From Duganella flavida (GTDB lineage: Bacteria > Pseudomonadota > Gammaproteobacteria > Burkholderiales > Burkholderiaceae_D), in assembly GCF_009857445.1 (NCBI RefSeq), contig NZ_WWCN01000017.1:62001-126000 (forward strand): DNA of 64,000 bases. The letters are read 5' to 3'. This document shows, in pieces, positions 11,443-19,636 of this stretch. A program made the translations under genes and the position numbers. The notes beneath the pieces were generated by a model. The model had not been told where the DNA came from and did no database searches. It worked only from the letters and a program-made list of their open reading frames with translations. Every line of letters starts with the position of its first letter. Position 1 is the first letter of the stretch.

Positions 11443-12525
11443 CTAAATTTTGACTAATTGTTCAATTGGGGTGTACGCAGTGGCGTAACCGAAGTAGCCG
11501 GGACCGGCGGTGGCGATGCCGGCCGGCGTGCGCCATTTCTCATGGCACGGCATGGCGACGACGTGCACGCGCATGCCGTAGCGCAGGCTTTCGGTAGTCC
11601 ACGGCAGCGCCGAATCGCGATCCAGCAACGCGATCAAATCCGGCGTGATGGCGCGCGGCTGCCCGTTTTCCTCAGCCAGCAGGAATTCGTTCTGGAAGCG
11701 GATCACAATGCGGCGGCCCTTGTCGGCATCAATGCCGTCCAGCGTGACCGAGCCGCGCACAAAGCCGCCCGCAGTGGTGCGGTCCAGGTCCACGATCTTG
11801 CCGGTCAGGAGGCGATGGCCGCGCGTGCGCTCCAGCAGCGCGCCCAATGGATTACCCAGATGGATGACTGGATCGAGCAGCGCGTCGCCTATGCTCTGCG
11901 CCAGCGACACCGTACCGGCCAAGCCGCTGCGGCGCAGCTCCACGCCGGTGACAGGGAAATCGCACACCATCGCAGAAGCGCCCATGCGGTCCACCACGGG
12001 ACGCGCCAGCACTTCCTGCCACACTGCGTCCACCGGACGCATGGTCATGCGATTGCCCTTCTCGTCAGCGATACAGACGAAGCGCGACGCCATGCCATCC
12101 AACGTAAAGCTGACCATCTGCGATTCAGGGAAAGCGCGGCCCATCGCGTCCACATCCACCATCGGGATGCCGCGTCGGGCGGCCAGCGCCAGCGGCATCA
12201 ACGCGTTGGCGCCGCCGATTTCGATGGGCATGGTGGCAAATGGTTGCGCGCCAAGGGCGACTTGCGCGTCGTCGAAGCTGTTGTCGATCTCGCGCCAGGA
12301 AGGGAGTTTTTCAATCGAGACCGTGGGTGCGCCCATGCCGGAAGATGGTACGACCCAGGCATCGTCCGGCACCTCGTCGACGCCGATCAGCTGCACCGGC
12401 CCGTAGCGGTCGATCGCCGCTTCTGCCAGCAAGCGGCCGATGGCGGGGTCGCCGCCGCCGCCGGTTCCGAGTACGGCAGCGCCGACCGCGATGCGGGCGA
12501 CATCCGCCTTGTCGATTAAACGCAT
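11443..12525 (-). CDS. DUF917 family protein, partner of the hydantoinase-like protein
   Basis: A 360-residue cytoplasmic protein of the DUF917 family, recognised by LGTGGGGDPAIGRLLAEAAI near the N-terminus, MPIEIGGANALMPL near residue 98 and VDVDAMGRAFPESQM near residue 121. Members are usually encoded next to hydantoinase/oxoprolinase proteins and may form part of the same enzyme; no reaction is established for this one. AAGGA lies eight bases before the ATG. An inverted repeat lies immediately upstream, between this gene and the amidohydrolase. Confidence 0.82.
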   Translation of the reverse strand: MRLIDKADVARIAVGAAVLGTGGGGDPAIGRLLAEAAIDRYGPVQLIGVDEVPDDAWVVPSSGMGAPTVSIEKLPSWREIDNSFDDAQVALGAQPFATMPIEIGGANALMPLALAARRGIPMVDVDAMGRAFPESQMVSFTLDGMASRFVCIADEKGNRMTMRPVDAVWQEVLARPVVDRMGASAMVCDFPVTGVELRRSGLAGTVSLAQSIGDALLDPVIHLGNPLGALLERTRGHRLLTGKIVDLDRTTAGGFVRGSVTLDGIDADKGRRIVIRFQNEFLLAEENGQPRAITPDLIALLDRDSALPWTTESLRYGMRVHVVAMPCHEKWRTPAGIATAGPGYFGYATAYTPIEQLVKI

Positions 12526-12531
12526 ACTTCA

Positions 12532-12597
12532 TCCTTTGAGGGGTAATGTGAATCCAGTATGAACGCACGTCCATGCTGGTGTCATCGCCTCAAAGGA
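12532..12597. promoter_or_regulatory. 10-bp inverted repeat ahead of the DUF917 gene
   Basis: TCCTTTGAGG at 12532-12541 and its exact reverse complement CCTCAAAGGA at 12588-12597 flank a 46-bp spacer. The left arm overlaps the ribosome-binding site of the DUF917 gene. It could pair in mRNA to hide that site, or serve as a two-half-site operator, for example for PucR. Function is inferred. Confidence 0.45.
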
Positions 12598-12617
12598 CTG
12601 AAAAGCTGTGGCGGTTC

Positions 12618-12634
12618 TTATCCCGCCGGGATAA
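12618..12634. repeat. Palindrome downstream of the amidohydrolase
   Basis: TTATCCCG and CGGGATAA are separated by a single base, just after the amidohydrolase stop codon. There is no T-run, so it is not a standard intrinsic terminator. It could be an operator for the downstream genes or an mRNA-end hairpin. Confidence 0.35.
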
Positions 12635-12638
12635 TGCT

Positions 12639-14288
12639 TTATTTGCGGTTGTAGACGCGCCGCCCGCCCATCCAGGTTTGCAGCACGGTGGTTTTACCCA
12701 GCTGCTCTGGCGCGATCTTGAAGATGTCGCGGTCGACCACAATGAAGTCGGCCCACTTACCCGGCTCCAGCGAACCAATCACTTTTTCCTGATGCGCCGC
12801 GTAGGCCGCATCCAGCGTGAAGCAGCGGAAGGCTTCCAGCATGGTCATGGACTGGTTCTTGTACCAGCCGCCCAGCGGCACGCCGGCGTTGTTCTGGCGC
12901 GTGACTGCCGCATGCAGGCCTTCAAATGGATTCGGCGACTCGATCGGGAAATCGGAACCGCAAGCGATCTGCGAACCCTGGTCGAGGAAGCTGCGCCACG
13001 CGTACGCGCCCTTGATGCGCTCATGGCCGACGCGCTGCTCGGCCATGTTCTGGTCCGAGGTGGCGTGGGTCGGCTGCATCGACGGGATGATGCCGAGCTG
13101 CTTGAAGCGCGGGATATCGTCCAGCGTCACCACCTGCGCGTGCTCGATGCGGTGGCGCAGCGCGACGTTGTTATATTGCGGGATCAGCGCCGCGTAAGCG
13201 TCGAGGATCTGGTGGTTGCCCGCATCGCCGATGGCGTGGATGTTGACCTGATAGCCGGCCTTCATCGCCTTGTTCATCTTGGCGCGCATCTCAGCGTCCG
13301 GATAGAACAGCAGGCCTTTGGTGGACGGCATGTCCGAGTAAGGTGCCAGCAAAGCGGCGCCACGACTGCCCAGCGCACCGTCCGAATACAGCTTGACCGC
13401 CGCCAGCGCGTAGACGTCGTTGGCGTAGGACGGCAGCGGGCCGTCCTTGGACAGCTCATCGAAATCGCCAGCGGTGTCGCCGATCATGGCGTAGACGCGG
13501 GTGGTCAGTTTGCCGTGATCCGCGTAGTCGCGATAGATGTCGTCCTGCGCCACTTTGATGCCGGCATCGTGCACACTGGTCAGGCCCACTTTCGACAGCG
13601 TGGTCAAGGCCACGTCCAGCGTGGCGCGCGCTTCAACTGGCGTCGGCAGCGGCACCACGCGGTTGACCAGCTCCATCGCCGCGTCCACCAGCACGCCGGT
13701 TGGCTTGCCGCTGGCGTCGCGCTCGATCTTGCCGCCCGACGGATCGGCCGTGCTCTTGTCGATACCGGCCATTTCCAGCGCCTTGGTGTTGACCCAAATC
13801 GCGTGGCCATCCACGCGATGCAGCAGCACCGGGCGGTCGCTCACCACTGCATCCAGCTCGGCGGCGGTCGGGAAGCGGCCCAGCTTCCAGATTTCCTGAT
13901 TCCAGCCGAAGCCGATGATCCACGCTTTTTTCGGATGCGAGCGGGCGAAGTCCGCCACCGCTTTCACTGCCGCGTTGAGCGAGGCAGGGCTGTACAGCTC
14001 CACGCCTGATGCGATTTCGCCCAGTTCGAACACGTGGCCGTGGGCGTCGATCAGGCCTGGCAACAGGGTCTTGCCCTGCGCGTCGATGTGCTCCGCCTTC
14101 GGCAACGCGGCCGCCGTTTGCGCCTCGCTGCCCACCGCCACGATCCGTCCCAGGTCATCAAACGCCAGCGAGGTAAAGCGCTGTAGCTGGCCGGCCGCGT
14201 TCAGCGTGTAGCCATTGGCGCGGTCGATGATGGTATTGGCTTGCGCAGGCAAGGCCAGGGCGGCGGCGATTAAAAGAGGGATGCGCAT
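12639..14288 (-). CDS. Exported amidohydrolase (YtcJ-like, amidohydrolase 3 family)
   Basis: A 549-residue metal-dependent hydrolase. A short signal peptide (MRIPLLIAAALALPAQA) precedes a typical composite-domain start. The metal motif LLPGLIDAHGHVFELG is followed by GFGWNQE, the YQVNIHAIGDAGNHQILD motif, and an ACGSDFPIE aspartate motif, all typical of YtcJ-type enzymes. The ATG at 14288 is preferred because GGAGA lies upstream; another ATG at 14300 is in frame. It lies 113 bp before the DUF917 gene on the same strand, so it may open the cluster and hydrolyse a precursor in the periplasm. Substrate is unknown. Confidence 0.86.
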   Translation of the reverse strand: MRIPLLIAAALALPAQANTIIDRANGYTLNAAGQLQRFTSLAFDDLGRIVAVGSEAQTAAALPKAEHIDAQGKTLLPGLIDAHGHVFELGEIASGVELYSPASLNAAVKAVADFARSHPKKAWIIGFGWNQEIWKLGRFPTAAELDAVVSDRPVLLHRVDGHAIWVNTKALEMAGIDKSTADPSGGKIERDASGKPTGVLVDAAMELVNRVVPLPTPVEARATLDVALTTLSKVGLTSVHDAGIKVAQDDIYRDYADHGKLTTRVYAMIGDTAGDFDELSKDGPLPSYANDVYALAAVKLYSDGALGSRGAALLAPYSDMPSTKGLLFYPDAEMRAKMNKAMKAGYQVNIHAIGDAGNHQILDAYAALIPQYNNVALRHRIEHAQVVTLDDIPRFKQLGIIPSMQPTHATSDQNMAEQRVGHERIKGAYAWRSFLDQGSQIACGSDFPIESPNPFEGLHAAVTRQNNAGVPLGGWYKNQSMTMLEAFRCFTLDAAYAAHQEKVIGSLEPGKWADFIVVDRDIFKIAPEQLGKTTVLQTWMGGRRVYNRK

Positions 14289-14397
14289 CGATATCTCCAT
14301 TCAGCAGCAAGATCCAGAGTGTAGCAGGCAAACCGCGGGTTTCGGTGTCCGGACGGGTACAATGCACGCTTCCGTGTATCCCCAATGTGAATAGCCT

Positions 14398-16242
14398 GTG
14401 TCCAGCCGCTTACTCTATCTACGCCTGCTTAAAGAATTCCGTCCGTACGCCTGGATTGCCGCCGTCACGCTGTTCGCGGTCGGCCTGGCGGCGGCCACCG
14501 ACGTGCTGCTGATCCGCCAGCTGCAAAACGTGGTGGACGCGCTGGCGCCCGCGCACAGCTTCGGCCCGGCCAAGGCGCCGGCTACCGGCATCCTCGCTGC
14601 GGTGCAAAATGCGCTGGGCCATTTGCTGCCGTCCGATCCGACCAAGGCCGCGCTGTGGACCATCCCGGCGGTGATTTTCGGACTGGCCGTGATGCGCATG
14701 GTGTCCAGCTTTGCCGGCGAATACGGCGCGGCGTGGCTGAGTAGCCGGGTGCAAGCCAATCTGCGCGAGGTGATGTTCGCCCGGATTATGCGCCTGCCGA
14801 ACGGCTATTTCGACCAGTCCTCGACCGGCACCACCCTATCGCGCGTGGCGTTTGATGCGGCGCAGGTGGCACAGGCCGGCCTCACGGTGGTCAACGTCGC
14901 GGTGCGCGATTCGGTGGCGACCGCCGGCTACTTGATTACGCTATTCACCATCGACTGGCAGTTGGCGGTGTTCTGCCTTGGCCTACTGCCGCTGGTGGCG
15001 GCCATCGTCACCTTTGCCGGCCGCCGCATGCGCAAATTGAGCAAGAGCGCGCAGGCCGCGATGGGCGACCTGACCACCGTGCTGGATGAAAGCATCAGCG
15101 GCCAGCGCGTGGTGAAGATTTTCGGCGGCCAAAAATATGAGCAGGAGCGCTTTGACGGCGTGGTGAAGCTGAATCGCCAGCTGGCGGTGAAGCACGCGGC
15201 GACGTCGGCGCTCAACTCCGGCATCATCATGATGCTGATCGGGATTACGCTGTCGTCGGTGATTTACTTTGCGCTGCTGCGCGCGCAGGCTGGCGCGCTG
15301 TCGCCGGGCGCTTTTGTGGCATTCATGTCGTCGCTGATGGCGATGCAATCGCCAATTAAAAACCTGACCAAGATTAATGAACCGATGCAGCGCGGACTGG
15401 CGGCGTCGGAATCGGTGTTCGGCTTGATCGACCTGGAGTCGGAGGCCGACAAAGGCACCAGGACCATCGCGCGCGCCGAAGGCCGTTTGTCGGTGCAGGA
15501 TGTGAGTTTCCATTACCTCGGCGCAGATGGCGCGCCGCTGAATCAGGATGGACGTCCTGCACTGGACCACGTGTCGCTCGATATCGCGGCTGGCGAAACA
15601 GTTGCGCTGGTGGGCACCTCCGGCAGCGGCAAGACAACGCTGGCTGCTTTGCTGCCGCGCTTTTACGACATTAGCAGCGGCAGCATCCAGCTGGATGGTG
15701 TTGATCTACGCGATTACACAATGGCTTCGCTGCGCCAGCAGATTGCGCTGGTGTCGCAGGACGTGGTGCTGTTCAACGATACGCTGGCGGCCAATATCGC
15801 GTATGGTGATCCAGCGCCGTCGATGGAGCGCATTGAAGCTGCCGCCCGCGCCGCGCATGCGCATGAATTCATCACGCGTCTGCCAGAGGGCTACAACTCG
15901 CCGGTAGGTGAGAATGGCAAGCGCCTGTCCGGCGGCCAGCGCCAGCGCCTGGCGATTGCACGTGCACTATACAAAAATGCGCCGATTTTGATTTTGGACG
16001 AAGCAACCAGCGCGCTCGATACCGAATCCGAGCGCCTGGTGCAGCAGGCGTTGGAAGTGCTGATGAAAGGCCGTACCACGGTGGTCATCGCCCACCGTTT
16101 GTCGACCATTGAAAATGCAGACCGCATCGTGGTGCTCGATCACGGCCGCATTGCCGAATCGGGCTCGCACGATGCGCTACTGGCGCGCAATGGTATCTAC
16201 GCCGGCTTGTATCAAACGCAGAAGAGCGTTCAGGCGGTGTAA
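14398..16242 (+). CDS. msbA: Lipid A export ABC transporter, ATPase/permease
   Basis: A 614-residue half-transporter with six N-terminal membrane helices fused to an ATPase domain. It flips lipid A-core across the inner membrane as a homodimer. Walker A GTSGSGKTT lies near residue 405, the signature LSGGQRQRLAIARAL near 510, Walker B ILILDEATSALD just after, and the H-loop VIAHRLST. The length and the VFAFM-type coupling regions fit MsbA more than an exporter of drugs. The start codon is GTG with a weak ribosome-binding site. It is divergent from the amidohydrolase, and its end overlaps the convergent dehydrogenase by 13 bp. Confidence 0.87.
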   Translation: MSSRLLYLRLLKEFRPYAWIAAVTLFAVGLAAATDVLLIRQLQNVVDALAPAHSFGPAKAPATGILAAVQNALGHLLPSDPTKAALWTIPAVIFGLAVMRMVSSFAGEYGAAWLSSRVQANLREVMFARIMRLPNGYFDQSSTGTTLSRVAFDAAQVAQAGLTVVNVAVRDSVATAGYLITLFTIDWQLAVFCLGLLPLVAAIVTFAGRRMRKLSKSAQAAMGDLTTVLDESISGQRVVKIFGGQKYEQERFDGVVKLNRQLAVKHAATSALNSGIIMMLIGITLSSVIYFALLRAQAGALSPGAFVAFMSSLMAMQSPIKNLTKINEPMQRGLAASESVFGLIDLESEADKGTRTIARAEGRLSVQDVSFHYLGADGAPLNQDGRPALDHVSLDIAAGETVALVGTSGSGKTTLAALLPRFYDISSGSIQLDGVDLRDYTMASLRQQIALVSQDVVLFNDTLAANIAYGDPAPSMERIEAAARAAHAHEFITRLPEGYNSPVGENGKRLSGGQRQRLAIARALYKNAPILILDEATSALDTESERLVQQALEVLMKGRTTVVIAHRLSTIENADRIVVLDHGRIAESGSHDALLARNGIYAGLYQTQKSVQAV

Positions 16243-16955
16243 CCGCCATCGACGGTGAAGCTGGCGCCGGTTACGAAGCCTGCTTCACCGCTCACCAGGT
16301 AAGCCACCATCCCCGCCACTTCTTCCGGCCTGCCGAAACGGCGCGCCGGTATCATGGTTTGCAGCGCTGCGGCGTGCGGGCCGTCTGCTGGATTCATATC
16401 AGTTTCAGTTGGTCCCGGCTGCACGTTGTTGACGGTGATGCCGCGCGGCGCCAGATCAATCGCCGCCCCACGCACCAGCGCCGCCACTGCGGCCTTGGTC
16501 ATCGAGTACACACTGGAAGTAGGGAACGACACACGTACGCCGGCCACGCTGCCGATAGTGACGATGCGGCCGCCCTCTTTCATCTGCTTCGCTGCAGCCT
16601 GAATCGCTACAAACACGCCGCGCACATTGGTGGAGACCATGCGGTCAAAGTCTTCCAGCGGATAGTCTTCAATCGGCGCCAGGTTCAGGATACCGGCGTT
16701 AGTGATGAGGATATCCAGTCCGCCGAAGTGGTCCACCGTTTGCGCCACGGCTGCTTGCACGGCGGCCGGGTCGGCGCTGTCGGCGCGGATGGCCAGCGCC
16801 TTGCCGCCGCTGGCGTTGATGGTGGCGGCAAGATCGTTGGCCTTGTCCGGCGACGATACATAGGTGAAGGCCACGGCAGCGCCGTCCTGTGCCAGCCGTT
16901 TGACGATGGCCGCGCCGATGCCACGCGCGCCGCCAGTTACCAGAGCTACTTTCAT
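16230..16955 (-). CDS. Short-chain dehydrogenase/reductase
   Basis: A 241-residue classical SDR. The NAD(P)-binding motif VTGGARGIGAAIVKRL is at the N-terminus, NAG is near residue 88, and the catalytic YxxxK appears in SSVYSMTKAAVAAL. The C-terminal SGEAGFVTGASFTVDGG is typical of 3-oxoacyl-ACP reductase-like members. The substrate is unknown. AAGGA precedes the ATG. Two 17-bp operator-like repeats lie in its promoter region, and a TetR regulator is encoded just upstream on the same strand, so it is likely induced when that repressor binds a ligand. Such SDRs often detoxify aldehydes, ketones or quinones. Confidence 0.85.
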   Translation of the reverse strand: MKVALVTGGARGIGAAIVKRLAQDGAAVAFTYVSSPDKANDLAATINASGGKALAIRADSADPAAVQAAVAQTVDHFGGLDILITNAGILNLAPIEDYPLEDFDRMVSTNVRGVFVAIQAAAKQMKEGGRIVTIGSVAGVRVSFPTSSVYSMTKAAVAALVRGAAIDLAPRGITVNNVQPGPTETDMNPADGPHAAALQTMIPARRFGRPEEVAGMVAYLVSGEAGFVTGASFTVDGGYTA

Positions 16956-16971
16956 GATAATTCCTTTCGTT

Positions 16972-17028
16972 TTGGATCAATTAGTCAAAAATCGAGGTCA
17001 TGGTAGGATTTTTGGACCAACTGGTCAA
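16972..17028 (-). promoter_or_regulatory. Two 17-bp operator repeats in the SDR promoter
   Basis: TTGGATCAATTAGTCAA (16972-16988) and TTGGACCAACTGGTCAA (17012-17028) match at 14 of 17 positions and lie 40 bp apart. Each contains an inverted GA(C/T)CA..TGGTC-like core. On the minus strand the outer copy overlaps a TTGACC -35 box that is 17 bp from TACCAT (-10), so bound protein would block transcription of the SDR gene. The obvious binder is the TetR protein encoded at 17047-17625. Confidence 0.6.
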
Positions 17029-17046
17029 GTAAACGTTTTGTGAGAA

Positions 17047-17625
17047 TTAGCCGTGCAGGCCTTGCACAGCGAGGCGGGCGATGGCGCGCAGGGTGGCGAT
17101 GGAAGCGCCGGCCTTGGCACTGATTTTCATACCGGACAGAGTGGCGGCCACGAAGGCCACTGCTTGCGTGATGTCGGTATCGCTGGAGAGTTCACCGGCT
17201 GCGGCAGCGCTGCGCAGTTGCGCCTCCACTGCGTGGTTGAGGCGTTTGGCGCTGGCGTCGCGCAGGGCGTTGACTTCCTCGTCGGCGGTGCCGAATTCCG
17301 CAATCGCGTTGACGCCCATGCAGCCCTTGGCGTTATCGCGCTTGGGACGGGAGGCGAAAGCTTGCAGCATATTGTCGATGGCCGCCAGCCCGCTATCGCC
17401 TTGCAGGTGGCGCAGCAGGTCGTTGACGCTGGCTTCGTTATAGCGTTGCAGTGCTTCGAGGTAGAGCGAGCGTTTGTCGCCGAAGGTGTCGTACATGCTT
17501 TGGCGGCCGATCTGCATGGCGTCCAGCAGGTCGCTGGTGGAGGTGGCGGCGTAGCCTTTCTGCCAGAACACTTCTAGTGCCTTGTCCAGCGTATCGATGC
17601 GGTCGAACTCTCTTTGCCTTGCCAC
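17047..17625 (-). CDS. TetR/AcrR-family repressor
   Basis: A 192-residue regulator. The N-terminal TetR helix-turn-helix reads ALEVFWQKGYAATSTSDLLDAMQIGRQSMYDTFGDKRSLY, interrupted nowhere. The C-terminal part has a KGCMGVNAIAEFG stretch common in the TetR group that controls neighbouring reductases. The start is GTG with AAGGA seven bases upstream. It lies 13 bp after the oxygenase gene and 91 bp before the SDR gene, all on the minus strand. It probably represses the SDR gene through the paired 17-bp repeats; readthrough from ada could also transcribe it. Confidence 0.88.
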   Translation of the reverse strand: MARQREFDRIDTLDKALEVFWQKGYAATSTSDLLDAMQIGRQSMYDTFGDKRSLYLEALQRYNEASVNDLLRHLQGDSGLAAIDNMLQAFASRPKRDNAKGCMGVNAIAEFGTADEEVNALRDASAKRLNHAVEAQLRSAAAAGELSSDTDITQAVAFVAATLSGMKISAKAGASIATLRAIARLAVQGLHG

Positions 17626-17638
17626 GAATATTCCTTTG

Positions 17639-18460
17639 TTAAGTCGCGTCGTGGAAGATGATGCCCAGCGTGTGGCGAGATCCAGACCGCAGCCGGCTCA
17701 CGCCGTGCCGCAGATTGACGCGGTAGATGCCACGCGTGCCCTGGACGGGACGGTGGTTGACGGCGAAGATTACCATGTCGCCGCGCTTCAGTGGCACCAC
17801 TTCAACGCGCGATTGCATGCGCGGGCGTTGTTCAGTCAGGACGAATTCGCCGCCTTCGAAGTCTGTACCGGGCTGGTTGAGTAGCACGGCGGCTTGCAAT
17901 GGGAAGACATGTTCGCCGTACAGGTCCTGGTGCAGGCAGTTGTAGTCGCCGGTTTTGTATTCGAGCAGCAGTGGCGTCGGGCGCTGCTGGCCGGCGGCGT
18001 GGCAGCGGGCCAGGAAGTCGGCGTGGTCGGCGGGGAAGCGGTCGGGCAGGTCCATCAGCTCGTGCCAGCGGTTGGCGATGGCGGCCAGTGGACCGTACAA
18101 GGCGTTGCGCAAGGCGGAGATCATAGACGGCAGCGGGTAGCGGAAGTACTGGTACTCGCCGCTGCCGAAGCCGTGCTGCGACATCACCACGCGGCTGCGA
18201 AACAGCTGCGGATGGGCGTAGTGGGCGGCCATGTCGTGGCATTCGTCGGCGGTCAGCAGACCGGGGATGATGGCGTAGCCGTGGGAGTTCAGTTCATCGG
18301 CGATGCTTTGCCAGTCTAGCGCCGCCACGTGCACCGCGATGCCCGCCGCCGCACCAACCGCCCGCCGGGCGGCCGCTTGGGCAGCGGGCGGCACGATGCG
18401 CGGCTTGCGCTGGTCCTGCGGATCGCCGAAATCGAGTTCGCCATTGCCTGCATTACTCAC
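17639..18460 (-). CDS. 2-oxoglutarate/Fe(II)-dependent oxygenase encoded with Ada
   Basis: A 273-residue oxygenase of the double-stranded beta-helix fold. The iron ligands are likely H177 and D179 (in NCLHQDLYGEH) and H252 (in RVNLRHGVSR), with R262 in SRHTLGIIF as the 2-oxoglutarate-binding arginine. It overlaps the end of ada by eight bases, so the two are cotranscribed and probably coupled. That suggests a role in the adaptive response, such as oxidative removal of alkyl groups from nucleic acid or protein, but it is not an obvious AlkB by sequence. The first 45 residues are Ala-rich and poorly conserved-looking. Confidence 0.82.
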   Translation of the reverse strand: MSNAGNGELDFGDPQDQRKPRIVPPAAQAAARRAVGAAAGIAVHVAALDWQSIADELNSHGYAIIPGLLTADECHDMAAHYAHPQLFRSRVVMSQHGFGSGEYQYFRYPLPSMISALRNALYGPLAAIANRWHELMDLPDRFPADHADFLARCHAAGQQRPTPLLLEYKTGDYNCLHQDLYGEHVFPLQAAVLLNQPGTDFEGGEFVLTEQRPRMQSRVEVVPLKRGDMVIFAVNHRPVQGTRGIYRVNLRHGVSRLRSGSRHTLGIIFHDAT

Positions 18461-19508
18461 TGATCGCCTCCCGGTTCAGCAGCTCGGCCTTGCGGTCCAC
18501 GCCCCAGCGGTAGCCGGAGATCGAGCCATCGTTGCGTACCACGCGATGGCATGGAATCGCAACTGCAATCGCATTCGCCGCACACGCCGACGCCACTGCA
18601 CGCGCACCGCGCGGCACCTTGGCCAGTTCCGCCAGCTCGGCATACGTCACGCGCCGGCCCGCCGGAATGGCGCGCAGCACCTGCCACACACGCTGCTGGA
18701 ACGCTGTACCGCGCACATCGAGCGGCAAGTCCAGTCCCAGCGACGGCTGTTCCACCATGCCGACCACGCGCGACACCACCTGCTCATACTCCGGCTCCGC
18801 GCCAATCAATTCCGCCTTGGGAAAACGGTCCTGCAAATCCTTCACCAGGAAATCCGGGTCATCATCAATCAAAATCGCGCAAATGCCCTGCGCCGTGCTG
18901 GCCACAAGAATAGGCCCCAGCGAACACTCGGCAATCGCAAACTTGATCTGCTCCCCCGCCCCACCGGCGCGGAAAGCGGTGGGCTTCATGCCCAGCACCG
19001 CCGGCGACTGCGCATAAAAACGTCCGCTCGAATTGAAACCCGCCGCATACATCGCATCGGTCACCGTGGCTTGCGCCACCAATCCGGCCTGCACCCGCCG
19101 CGCCCGCGCCGCGTTGGCGTAGGCCTTGGGCGTAATCCCCGTCACCGCCTTGAACATGCGATGGAAGTAGAAGCGGCTCACGCCCACCGCCTCCGCCAGA
19201 CTGTCGAGATCCGGCGCGTCCTCGGCCTCGTCGATCACGCGGCAGGCCTGCGCCACGATGGCGGCCTGGCGTTCGGCCAGCGGCGGCTGGTCCGGTTTGC
19301 AGCGCAGGCAAGGACGGAAACCCGCCGCTTCAGCCGCCTCGCGGCTGTCATGAAACGCCACGTTCTTGCGCAAGGCCGGACGCGCGCCGCATGACGGACG
19401 GCAGTACACCCCGGTGCTGCGCACCGAATACCAGAACTCCTCGTCAGCGCTGGCGTCGCGCTGCTGCACTGCGGCCCAGCGCAGCTCATCGTTTATGAAA
19501 TTGCCCAT
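18453..19508 (-). CDS. ada: Ada: DNA alkylation repair protein and transcriptional activator
   Basis: A 351-residue bifunctional protein. The N-domain has the four zinc cysteines at residues 36, 40, 67 and 70 (YCRPSC ... CLRC); the first is the methylphosphotriester acceptor. An AraC-type helix-turn-helix follows (AVGVSRFYFHRMFKAVTGITPKAY). The C-domain is an O6-methylguanine-DNA methyltransferase with the active site PCHRV at 319-323. All catalytic residues are present. The ATG at 19508 is preferred because GGAG lies six bases upstream; ATG 19520 is also in frame. A candidate Ada box lies 68 bp upstream, implying autoactivation. Confidence 0.95.
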   Translation of the reverse strand: MGNFINDELRWAAVQQRDASADEEFWYSVRSTGVYCRPSCGARPALRKNVAFHDSREAAEAAGFRPCLRCKPDQPPLAERQAAIVAQACRVIDEAEDAPDLDSLAEAVGVSRFYFHRMFKAVTGITPKAYANAARARRVQAGLVAQATVTDAMYAAGFNSSGRFYAQSPAVLGMKPTAFRAGGAGEQIKFAIAECSLGPILVASTAQGICAILIDDDPDFLVKDLQDRFPKAELIGAEPEYEQVVSRVVGMVEQPSLGLDLPLDVRGTAFQQRVWQVLRAIPAGRRVTYAELAELAKVPRGARAVASACAANAIAVAIPCHRVVRNDGSISGYRWGVDRKAELLNREAISE

Positions 19509-19575
19509 CTCAGACTCCATATCAGGTGGAATGCGGCCATCTTAGCCAGCACCCAATCGCCCTGCACTCCGCCTA

Positions 19576-19588
19576 TTGCTTTTGAATT
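19576..19588 (-). promoter_or_regulatory. ada: Candidate Ada box
   Basis: On the minus strand the sequence reads AATTCAAAAGCAA, that is AAT-N6-GCAA. This has the same A-box, B-box and spacing as the Ada box described for Escherichia coli ada. It lies about 70 bp in front of the ada start. The same DNA, read in the other direction, overlaps the -35 region of hutC. Confidence 0.6.
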
Positions 19589-19611
19589 GTACAAGCTTGC
19601 GATGCTAGAAT
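19582..19611 (+). promoter_or_regulatory. hutC: hutC promoter with TTGTACAA palindrome
   Basis: TTGAAT (19582-19587) and TAGAAT (19606-19611) are 18 bp apart. The 8-bp palindrome TTGTACAA (19587-19594) sits in the spacer and keeps the TTGTA/TACAA half-sites of the hut operator, though overlapped rather than spaced. Autorepression by HutC is plausible. The predicted transcription start near 19618 lies after the first ATG (19610), which supports the downstream TTG start of hutC. Confidence 0.5.
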
Positions 19612-19636
19612 GACTACTCTTACAGGAGACGGCGGT

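Noticed and set aside
12573-14009. Long open frame on the plus strand (478 codons) opposite the amidohydrolase
   Set aside because: Antisense shadow of a clear amidohydrolase; composition is abnormal for a protein.
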